Source of the DNA: Alteromonadaceae bacterium XY-R5
GTDB taxonomy: Bacteria > Pseudomonadota > Gammaproteobacteria > Enterobacterales > Alteromonadaceae
DNA length: 64,000 nt
Reading direction: 5' to 3'
NCBI GenBank assembly: GCA_001660395.1
Contig: LXWE01000001.1
Span: 434,001 to 498,000 of the forward strand
The position numbers were made by a program, and so were the translations under genes. Under the pieces are notes generated by a model, which was not told the DNA's origin, did no database searches, and worked only from the letters and a program-made list of their open reading frames with translations. The number at the start of each line of letters is the position of its first letter. Position 1 is the stretch's first letter. Shown here one piece after another: positions 7,596 to 14,144 of the stretch.

Positions 7596-8162
7596 ATGAT
7601 GCGCAAAATTGGTTATATACGCACATCAACGATGAAACAAATTACTGACCGTCAGGTCATACAAATTAGAGAAGCCTGCGACGAATATTACATCGAAGAT
7701 GGCGTCTCTGCGGTGCAAAAAAAGCGCCCCGTTTACCAGCGAGTCATGCGCCGATTAGAGCCAGGTGATGTCTTTGTGGTGCTGTCATTAGATAGAGCCT
7801 TTCGCTCAGTGATTGATGCAGTGAGCGAGCTTGAAGCCATGCGTCAGCGTGGTATTCACTTTCAGTCTTTGACCCAGAATTTTGATACCAGTACGCCAGA
7901 TGGAAAGTTGCTCTACATTCTCACAGCAGCTGTTGCCGAATGGGAGCGCGATATTCTCATCCGGCGCACAAAAGAAGGTATGCAGGCGGCAAAGTTACGA
8001 GGCAAGACCCTTGGTAGGCCTAAAAAGCTGTCAGCCAAACAAATCCGTGAAGCGCGGCGACTACTGAAGGACGAGACCTATAGCTCTTTGATTGAAGTCG
8101 CAGAGCATTTCAGCGTTCACGAAAAAACCCTACAGCGTGCATTAGCAAAGCACCTGCATTAG
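7596..8162 (+). CDS. Small serine recombinase of the invertase/resolvase family
   Basis: The 188-residue protein begins MMRKIGYIRTSTMKQ, with the catalytic serine in IRTS (Ser12), and has the family motifs VLSLDRAFRS, FQSLTQNFDTSTPDGKLL and AAVAEWERDILIRRTKEGM. The C-terminal 45 residues (LGRPKKLSAKQIREARRLL onward) form the helix-turn-helix that binds site DNA. Length and order match Hin/Gin/Pin invertases and Tn3-type resolvases. A binding site AAAGGA precedes the ATG. Two inverted 26-bp sites lie immediately upstream, which supports an invertase; the same neighbourhood could alternatively be a res region of a resolvase. No enhancer or Fis site was identified. Confidence 0.87.
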   Translation: MMRKIGYIRTSTMKQITDRQVIQIREACDEYYIEDGVSAVQKKRPVYQRVMRRLEPGDVFVVLSLDRAFRSVIDAVSELEAMRQRGIHFQSLTQNFDTSTPDGKLLYILTAAVAEWERDILIRRTKEGMQAAKLRGKTLGRPKKLSAKQIREARRLLKDETYSSLIEVAEHFSVHEKTLQRALAKHLH

Positions 8163-8296
8163 TGGGTAAAAAATGATAGCGCATTGAATCACGTGACTTT
8201 AAGATGATATAGAGCTGCATAAAAGATAAGCGCATCAAGGATGTAAAGATAAGTGCTTTAACAGTTTTTACTTTCATTCAAAACAAGGATGGTTTT

Positions 8297-8467
8297 ATGG
8301 CAAGTCATTCCGAAGACTTAAAAGCCTTAGCCCGCCAAGTCGAACAAAGCTATCAAAATTGGCTGCGAAACCCTAGGTCAAGTGACCATGAAGAAACGTA
8401 CAAAACGCTAAAAAGCCTGCTTGAGGCGGCAATTGACAAGCTGCAAGATGAGCTCAACCATCGTTAA
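8297..8467 (+). CDS. Small hypothetical protein (56 residues)
   Basis: A 57-codon frame begins at the ATG at 8297 with AAGGA seven bases upstream and ends at the TAA at 8465-8467. The product, beginning MASHSEDLKALARQVEQSYQ, is helical, charged and soluble, with two likely amphipathic helices. It follows the invertase in the same direction after 134 bases. Codon use looks normal for the element. Function unknown; it could be a small DNA-associated or regulatory protein. Confidence 0.55.
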   Translation: MASHSEDLKALARQVEQSYQNWLRNPRSSDHEETYKTLKSLLEAAIDKLQDELNHR

Positions 8468-8543
8468 GTCCTTACTTTTAAAATCATTTTTTTGGATAGG
8501 GCAACTCACCTCGATATAACGCCTTATCGTTACCATCAAATTT

Positions 8544-8888
8544 TCAATAAAGTCGGTAGCTTTGTGAAGGGCGCTCATATTGATCAGCATCAAGCAGCGT
8601 ATATTTTGCAATAAACTGCCCTTGTGCATCCCGCTCGATGAAAACGTAATGTTCAATATGTTTATCTGGGTCGGAATTGTAGTCAAACTCACACCATTTA
8701 AAAAAGAAGCCATGAGCCTCAGGAATGCTGAACGTTTTTCTATGCTTATCTGCAAATAGGTGTTGCGTTTCTTGCGCTCGCTCTTCAGGCCTATCTAGAA
8801 ACAAAATTTGCGGCTCAAGAGCTTTAGGCGCACAAGTTTTACGCGTGACATAGTAGCTAGACCTATGGGCGCGTATCGCTGTCAGCAA
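8544..8888 (-). CDS. Hypothetical protein with uncertain start
   Basis: The 114-residue frame has a convincing protein-like second half (HGFFFKWCEFDYNSDPDKHI, then YVFIERDAQGQFIAKYTLLD), suggesting a small globular beta-rich protein. The only usable start upstream is a TTG at 8888. A strong GGAGG lies about 18 bases before it, too far, and is followed by a run of seven G. A slipped base there could have separated the binding site from its original start. I recognise no family. The overlapping frame in another phase (8408-8755) looks like a shadow. Confidence 0.5.
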   Translation of the reverse strand: MLTAIRAHRSSYYVTRKTCAPKALEPQILFLDRPEERAQETQHLFADKHRKTFSIPEAHGFFFKWCEFDYNSDPDKHIEHYVFIERDAQGQFIAKYTLLDADQYERPSQSYRLY

Positions 8889-8984
8889 TTTGGAAAAATA
8901 TGCCCCCCCTCCACCTCACATATTAAATGTAAATAATTGGTAATAATTTGCACAATACTTAGCAATGAAAACTATATTTATTAA

Positions 8985-9022
8985 ATATTTCAATTCTTGC
9001 TCAACCAGAGCGGTTGAAATAT
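8985..9022. repeat. Inverted repeat in the gap before the heme-binding-like gene
   Basis: ATATTTCAA at 8985-8993 is matched by TTGAAATAT at 9014-9022, and CAACC/GGTTG pairs inside (9002-9006 with 9012-9016). It could be an operator or a weak stem-loop. The 277-base gap from 8889 to 9165 shows nothing else clear. Confidence 0.3.
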
Positions 9023-9165
9023 CTAGGAGGCCATATCCGCTCTTGGCCTGCTTTCCTGCCCAAAATCAAAAACCGCAATCTATCTGTATGCAATAAAAAA
9101 AATCCCTGGAGCGCCATAAGAAGGCGAAGGGAGTTATTGAATGAGAATATTTCAAGGACCATAAA

Positions 9166-10248
9166 ATGACAATTAAAGACAATGAAGTTGCCCCCGATAG
9201 TTTCACAGCCAATTCAGCTAATGAAACCCGTGTTATTAAAACATCCATTGAAGGCGATCCTGCTTTAGGGCCACTGGCATTATTACCTGGCACTTGGAGT
9301 AATCTGCGCGATGCCTCTGATGAACACAATCCAAGCGTCAATCCGCTAACTGGGCGTGGATGGAACATTATCGCCCTGCCCTTTCATCGCAGCGCAGGTG
9401 GACCACCATACCGACTATTGATGAACCAGTATAACGAGACTCTGAAATTCGATTTTATCGACGATGATGTTCCCAATCGTGGGATTGATTTAAGCATCCC
9501 AGCCAACACAGACCAAAAGGTCGCCGCCCTAGATTACACGCAGCATATACACCAAATCAGTGCCGAAGATGACGCAGGTACTGAGTTAGCTGGTAATGCG
9601 GGAGATGATATTCATCATGAGCCAGGTTTTTTCTTGCACATGAAGGAGCAAACCATACAAGGTTTTAATATCGCAAGGCTCGCAACCATCCCTCACGGCA
9701 ATGCTGTTAACGCTATTGGTAAAGCTAAGGAAATTATCGGACCTCCCAGCATTCCTCCATTGAGTGCTTTGCCTGTGGGCGCGACAACCTTTGACATCAA
9801 GGATGAAGTATCCCAAGCAAGAGCAGGCTCTTATCTTACGCCCTATAAACATTATGCGGATGTGCCCTTTCAGGGGCGACTTGCAGGGAGTGGTTTTCCA
9901 GGCTTCAGTCCAATTGACGCGAACGCCTTATTAAACCTAGGTTTGAATGGATTTAAGGACAAAGTGATAAAAACCACTGAACTGGTGTTAGATACGGATT
10001 TAATGGAAGCAGGAATTGTCAATATTCCCTTCATTGAGCGTCAAGCCGATGCGGCCTTTATGCGCTCAACCTTTTGGATTATGGAGCTTGATGAAGAAGG
10101 ACCACTAGGCAATCCCAGGCTAATTATGGCGTATTCTCAATTTATCTCTCTAGATTTCTTTCCGCGCCGAGATGGCAGGCCCGGCCTTATTCAATGGCCG
10201 CACATTTCCATCAATATGATGGAAAAAGTTGCATTGCCATCAGGCTGA
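9166..10248 (+). CDS. Heme-binding-like (nitrobindin-type) beta-barrel protein
   Basis: The 360-residue protein is soluble with no signal peptide. Two stretches resemble proteins annotated as heme-binding of the nitrobindin/FABP-like barrel group: LALLPGTWSN with GRGWNIIALPF, and HHEPGFFLHMK followed by NIARLATIPHGN. ETLKFDFIDDDVPNRGIDLS and YTQHIHQIS fit strands of the same barrel. A Met/Phe-rich tail (MRSTFWIMELDEEGPLGNPR) follows. AAGGA precedes the ATG at eight bases. The gene stands alone, with gaps on both sides. Heme binding and any catalytic role are inferred from remembered sequence patterns only. Confidence 0.5.
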   Translation: MTIKDNEVAPDSFTANSANETRVIKTSIEGDPALGPLALLPGTWSNLRDASDEHNPSVNPLTGRGWNIIALPFHRSAGGPPYRLLMNQYNETLKFDFIDDDVPNRGIDLSIPANTDQKVAALDYTQHIHQISAEDDAGTELAGNAGDDIHHEPGFFLHMKEQTIQGFNIARLATIPHGNAVNAIGKAKEIIGPPSIPPLSALPVGATTFDIKDEVSQARAGSYLTPYKHYADVPFQGRLAGSGFPGFSPIDANALLNLGLNGFKDKVIKTTELVLDTDLMEAGIVNIPFIERQADAAFMRSTFWIMELDEEGPLGNPRLIMAYSQFISLDFFPRRDGRPGLIQWPHISINMMEKVALPSG

Positions 10249-10352
10249 CACCGGCGGTTGCTTAGTTCAGGTAAACCATGATTCTGGTAGGCCTATCTAT
10301 TGAGACATCTTAGTAGGCCTTTCGCCTTTCAATTTGAGACAGAGATACTGGC

Positions 10353-10802
10353 ATGAACAGATTTCAAACAACTTGTATTCTAGGCTTCCTAAGTACGGGT
10401 TTAGTCATTTCAACATGGCTATTTTGGGCAAAATTCGATCAACCCCCCACTGAAAACTGGCAGGGATTTGACGCACTTGGAGTCCTTATTAGTGGCTTAG
10501 CTTTCGTCGGATTAATTATAACCGTCGCTATTCAACTAGGTGCAATGCGTGACAATGAACGCACAACCAATGAAGCACTGAACATTCACAGGCAAGCTGC
10601 TACTGTTCAAGCTTTAAATTCGGCAAGAATATTTGCAGGCTCTCGTATTGAGCATTTAAAAAATCACATCAAAGATGGCAGCATCAAAGAGACAGATGAC
10701 ATATCACCTGAGCTTGCAGAGGAAGAAATTAGACAGCTCCGACAAACCATTAAGACTGTTGAGACAAAGCTAAAGAGTTTACTGGAAGAGTTAACTCAGT
10801 AG
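10353..10802 (+). CDS. Membrane-anchored coiled-coil protein
   Basis: The 149-residue protein has two transmembrane helices (about residues 8-26 and 42-62) in a hairpin, followed by a cytoplasmic helical tail rich in Glu, Lys and Leu (EEEIRQLRQTIKTVETKLKSLLEEL) that should form a coiled coil. This layout is common in small phage or defence-associated membrane proteins and in orphans of unknown role. It is convergent to the AbiH gene, 24 bases away. No family recognised. Confidence 0.6.
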   Translation: MNRFQTTCILGFLSTGLVISTWLFWAKFDQPPTENWQGFDALGVLISGLAFVGLIITVAIQLGAMRDNERTTNEALNIHRQAATVQALNSARIFAGSRIEHLKNHIKDGSIKETDDISPELAEEEIRQLRQTIKTVETKLKSLLEELTQ

Positions 10803-10826
10803 ACGGAACTAAACCAACCTATCCCG

Positions 10827-11792
10827 TCAAAAGCTGGAAGCGCTGGCTAAAATATTATCAAGCCTAAATAGCGCGCACTTATCTTCAGCTATTCCTAAAC
10901 TCTCTAACACTGAAATAATGTTTTCTCTATCCTCTTCCGAATAATAGGAAACATACCAAAAGCAATCTATTTGTACGTATCTTTTAAGTATTTCGAAATA
11001 AAGAAAATCAACCTCCGACATTGAATGTCCGAGTATGTGTATTGAATTCACCATAAGCAATTGCTCGAAGAATACTTTGTTTTTTTCAATTATTTGGTCA
11101 GAGTCTTTATATGACTTCGAATAATATGATGCTAAATTTTCTCGCGCTTCATCCAGAAATGGAACATATTGGTTTGACATTTCCTCTTCCCACATCTGTT
11201 GCTCTTCTTCAGAAACGTCAGATGGCATAATGTCATTACTTATATCTTGAGCAAACGTCTCTGGGTCCGTTGCATGACCAAGTATGATAGAGCCTTCACA
11301 GTCACAAGTCCCGTGAATATAGAGCACTCTATTTTTATCAATATTGTAAAAACGCTCTAATGTGGTGGTGTAATTAAAACTAATAAATAACGAGTCAGAA
11401 TCAATATTAAGCAATTTACTGGTCTGAACATCTTTAGCATTTGCTTTTGATATGTAGTTTGCAAATTGATAACGCAAGTCTGTCGTCAACCCTCTGACCA
11501 ATCGCTCTGCTTCAACAATACAAGCGCCTATATCAGTATTATATTCGTCGCTTGAAGGCGATGGAACGTATTCAATAATCCTTTCATCTAAATAATCCAT
11601 ATCGATGTGCGCAAGATTATCTTCAAACCTTGACCAGATATCATCGTCCTCCTGAGGAAATGAAATTAGACTATCAATATCATCCAATAAGGATAAATCA
11701 TGCTCTCGAAGATATTCGCCAAAACCTTTATAGGTCGTTGGCAAACCGTGATGTAAATCAAATCCGTTACCAACAATGATTAGTTTGTTCAA
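10827..11792 (-). CDS. AbiH family phage abortive-infection protein
   Basis: The 321-residue protein starts with the family hallmark IIVGNGFDLHHGLPTTYKGF, a nucleotide-binding-like glycine motif, and contains FISFNYTTTLE, VLYIHG and a C-terminal ILGHSMSEVDFLYF that are also typical of AbiH. Its length is within the family range. AbiH was described in Lactococcus as an abortive infection gene; its mechanism is not settled. It stands alone on the minus strand between a coiled-coil membrane gene and ardA. The family call is firm, the defence role is from family knowledge. Confidence 0.85.
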   Translation of the reverse strand: MNKLIIVGNGFDLHHGLPTTYKGFGEYLREHDLSLLDDIDSLISFPQEDDDIWSRFEDNLAHIDMDYLDERIIEYVPSPSSDEYNTDIGACIVEAERLVRGLTTDLRYQFANYISKANAKDVQTSKLLNIDSDSLFISFNYTTTLERFYNIDKNRVLYIHGTCDCEGSIILGHATDPETFAQDISNDIMPSDVSEEEQQMWEEEMSNQYVPFLDEARENLASYYSKSYKDSDQIIEKNKVFFEQLLMVNSIHILGHSMSEVDFLYFEILKRYVQIDCFWYVSYYSEEDRENIISVLESLGIAEDKCALFRLDNILASASSF

Positions 11793-11869
11793 TTCAAGCT
11801 CCCTTTAAACTTAGGAACTTCGACGATAACGGAAAAATATCAGAGCAACTAGCCTTTTAGATCACCTAT

Positions 11870-12358
11870 TTAAAACTCAAGGGCGTTAGTGACGTAGATG
11901 TCGTGACCGATTTCAGTGATTTCGCCACCGAGTTGCATATCGCGCGCGATGGCGTAATAGTCGATGTAATTTGCCAGAAATTCAGGAATGTTTGGCGTGG
12001 TATCCTCGATAAGTTCCTGCGCATAATCACGGACGCTGCCAAAGTAGAGCAGCACGTCTTCGTGTTTATCCTGCGCCTCTTGCAGGGAATAGCCAAGATC
12101 GAGCAGATACCAAATCTGCGTGGCGGTGTATTCGCTTAAATCATTGAGATGTTCAAACCACTCATGCACGCTGCCTTGATGAATATGGGCGGCGTCAAAG
12201 AGTTTCGCTTCGTAGCCCTCCCCATCAATGAATTGGATTTCCACTTCTTCAATGCCTTTGGCATGCAGGCGTTTCATACCACTATCAAATTCTTTCAAGC
12301 TTTCAAAGTAAAATCCTGTATCTCGATAAAGGTAAGATTGTACAAATAAGATAGTCAT
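11870..12358 (-). CDS. ardA: ArdA-like antirestriction protein
   Basis: The start chosen is the ATG at 12358 with AGGAGA seven bases upstream, giving 162 residues; the frame is open further to 12430. The C-terminal half has the ArdA pattern: acidic, with YFGSVRDYAQELIED, then IPEFLANYIDYYAIARDMQL and GGEITEIGHDIYV. ArdA proteins mimic B-form DNA and block type I restriction and modification enzymes, protecting an incoming element. ArdA genes commonly sit in the leading region of conjugative elements, and a long inverted repeat lies directly upstream. The net charge is strongly negative, as expected for a DNA mimic. Confidence 0.8.
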   Translation of the reverse strand: MTILFVQSYLYRDTGFYFESLKEFDSGMKRLHAKGIEEVEIQFIDGEGYEAKLFDAAHIHQGSVHEWFEHLNDLSEYTATQIWYLLDLGYSLQEAQDKHEDVLLYFGSVRDYAQELIEDTTPNIPEFLANYIDYYAIARDMQLGGEITEIGHDIYVTNALEF

Positions 12359-12368
12359 TGTTTTCTCT

Positions 12369-12559
12369 CCTGTTGTTGTGCGGATGTCGCGGGAGAGACG
12401 GTGCGCCCAGTTCAATAGGCGGGAATGCAAGCCCGAGGCAGGTCAATGGTGCGGCTCGCAAGAATGAGAACTCGGTTGACCCGCATCGCCAGCGGGAAGG
12501 CTTGTATTTGAGGCGAACTGGGCAAGACTCTTACGCTTTATGACATCACCCGCAACAGG
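12369..12559 (-). promoter_or_regulatory. Long nested inverted repeat upstream of ardA, possible single-stranded promoter
   Basis: Six pairs of segments nest in order around one centre: CCTGTTG (12369-12375) with CAACAGG (12553-12559); CGG with CCG; ATGTC (12384-12388) with GACAT (12542-12546); GCCCAGTTC (12405-12413) with GAACTGGGC (12515-12523); CAAGCC (12428-12433) with GGCTTG (12499-12504); and GGTCAA (12441-12446) with TTGACC (12476-12481). About 36 base pairs in all are interrupted by mismatched bubbles. This matches the shape of Frpo/ssi sites that become promoters when leading-region DNA enters the recipient single-stranded. The rest of the 490-base gap to 12849 holds one more stem-loop. 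Confidence 0.55.
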
Positions 12560-12788
12560 CGAGATATGACCAATCGGTAATCATCAATTTTACATGGGAT
12601 ATCAGGGTGGACTTAGCTTGAAAGTAAGGCTTGCATAAACGCCGCACAATTCTTGAAGAAGGGAAATGTTTTGATGGGAAATTTGAGAAACCGTCACCGC
12701 GCTGGCCATATCAAAGCACGCCTAATGATTTGGGCCTGCCCCTGATAATGCGCTGACACGCCGCTTTTGCGCAGTCTTTCTGCTCAAG

Positions 12789-12820
12789 CGTCTTTTCCGT
12801 CAACGAGGTGAGAAAAGACG
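12789..12820. repeat. Stem-loop before a small gene
   Basis: CGTCTTTTC at 12789-12797 pairs perfectly with GAAAAGACG at 12812-12820 around a 14-base loop. It lies 29 bases upstream of the start at 12850 and could control that gene. It has no T-run after it. Confidence 0.4.
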
Positions 12821-12849
12821 TTGATCCGCAAGTCGCAAAGGAGCCTGCC

Positions 12850-13071
12850 ATGTTATGCATCATCCGTAATCAGATTACAAACAAACCGCGTTCAGAACTT
12901 TGGGCACTGCACCGCGCATTGTTCAACCAGCTATCACAATGCAAACCTTGCAGCCATGAATCCAATCAAACATTGGCCTCCATTGAAAATGTGCAACAGG
13001 AAATCAACACAAAGCTTCAGCACGATGAAATAAATCGCCTAAAAGGAGGGCTAACTACAAGCGATCAGTGA
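12850..13071 (+). CDS. Small hypothetical protein (73 residues)
   Basis: The ATG at 12850 has AAGGAG six bases upstream, so the shorter product beginning MLCIIRNQITNKPRSELWAL is preferred over the longer open frame from 12808. The protein is helical with two cysteines (CKPC) and a charged C-terminal half (ASIENVQQEINTKL). It has no membrane segment. The end overlaps the convergent gene at 13051 by 21 bases. I recognise no family; it may be a small element-maintenance protein. Confidence 0.6.
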   Translation: MLCIIRNQITNKPRSELWALHRALFNQLSQCKPCSHESNQTLASIENVQQEINTKLQHDEINRLKGGLTTSDQ

Positions 13072-13698
13072 TGGATGAGATCTATTCGTTTCCACTTTAC
13101 CAAGCGCAATCATTTCCTTGTGCTCAGAAAGGCTATCTGAGATCGACAAATTGACATGACTCAACTTACCTCTCTCAAACGGCTCATAATTCCCTGTGTA
13201 ACCCCAAGCAGATACTGTGTCATAGACGATATGAAAGAGCGCAGGTGCTGGTAAGGAATATTCCATTTGCAGAGTACCATTGGACATTTTATAAAAATAC
13301 ACCACACCCAATCGATATTTAGTTAATTTACCTGCTATATCCGCAGGTTCAACGATATCAATATTAACCTGTATATGACTCAACCGAAGCTTACTTACAA
13401 GTGAATTTAAACGCTCTTCTTCGGATAAGGTCGTGACGAGATAACGCATCATCAATGCAGACTTTATAACCTTTTCAGCCGCATTATATGATTTGGTAAA
13501 TGCTTTAAGATTTTTAGTGTTCAGGTCCTGAAGCAAGCGGCCATAGGCCTTTGGTGATAGCTGCTCTCGGGCATTATTTTTAAAAAAATCAAATACAAAT
13601 GCGCTTGCATCACTACGTTCAGAAAAATGTACCGCTAGTTTAACATTCTGCATAAACCTGGCGATTTCAATATCTAGTAAATTCAAATAACTACTCAA
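13051..13698 (-). CDS. Hypothetical protein downstream of the Rhs immunity gene
   Basis: The 215-residue protein has no signal peptide or membrane segment. The N-terminal half is helical (FVFDFFKNNAREQLSPKAYG) and the C-terminal half is beta-rich (LGVVYFYKMSNGTLQMEYSL). It starts 21 bases after the stop of the putative immunity gene, in the same direction, and is probably in one operon with the Rhs gene. A second immunity or effector-linked protein is possible, but only its position suggests this. Confidence 0.6.
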   Translation of the reverse strand: MSSYLNLLDIEIARFMQNVKLAVHFSERSDASAFVFDFFKNNAREQLSPKAYGRLLQDLNTKNLKAFTKSYNAAEKVIKSALMMRYLVTTLSEEERLNSLVSKLRLSHIQVNIDIVEPADIAGKLTKYRLGVVYFYKMSNGTLQMEYSLPAPALFHIVYDTVSAWGYTGNYEPFERGKLSHVNLSISDSLSEHKEMIALGKVETNRSHPSLIACS

Positions 13699-13719
13699 TA
13701 TTTCCTATATAAAACAAAG

Positions 13720-14133
13720 CTAAAAATCACTAAAAAAACTAACTAATGGCGTGGTTTCTGATAAAAGCTCGATACAATCATTTTCAGAATAGATAGAATA
13801 ATGAACTATTTTTCCTGATTCCAAAACTCCATAGGACTCTTCAACAAGCCATTTAATCCACTCAGAGTTTTTGACTATGAACAATGGACTTTTCCTACAA
13901 CAATACTTATCAAAAGCCTTCAAGTAGAAACTTTCACTAATGTTTCTATATGCGATAACGGAATCAAAAAAAACCACTATCTTTTTAAAAAGAACTTCTT
14001 CTACATCATTAAAGGAACCTAAATTAGGATATAAGACTATTTCTATCCCTTCATCTTTATCCGTAAGACTATGGCATATTAACGGCACTGTAATTTTCCC
14101 ATGCTCAATCCAATTCTGCACTCTTTCAACCAT
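13720..14133 (-). CDS. Putative immunity protein of the Rhs toxin
   Basis: The 137-residue protein is small, acidic and cytoplasmic, with no signal peptide. It starts 11 bases after the Rhs stop codon and in the same direction, the standard arrangement of a polymorphic toxin and its cognate immunity gene. The sequence (MVERVQNWIEHGKITVPLIC, then YPNLGSFNDVEEVLFKKIV) does not match an immunity family I can name. The function is inferred from position, size and the toxin-like end of the neighbour. Confidence 0.6.
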   Translation of the reverse strand: MVERVQNWIEHGKITVPLICHSLTDKDEGIEIVLYPNLGSFNDVEEVLFKKIVVFFDSVIAYRNISESFYLKAFDKYCCRKSPLFIVKNSEWIKWLVEESYGVLESGKIVHYSIYSENDCIELLSETTPLVSFFSDF

Positions 14134-14144
14134 ATCGCTCTCAA

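Noticed and set aside
8408-8755. 115-codon minus-strand frame
   Set aside because: It overlaps both the 8297 gene and the more protein-like 8544-8888 frame in another phase.
12358-12543. Plus-strand frame in the ardA upstream region
   Set aside because: It lies in the long inverted repeat and has no binding site.
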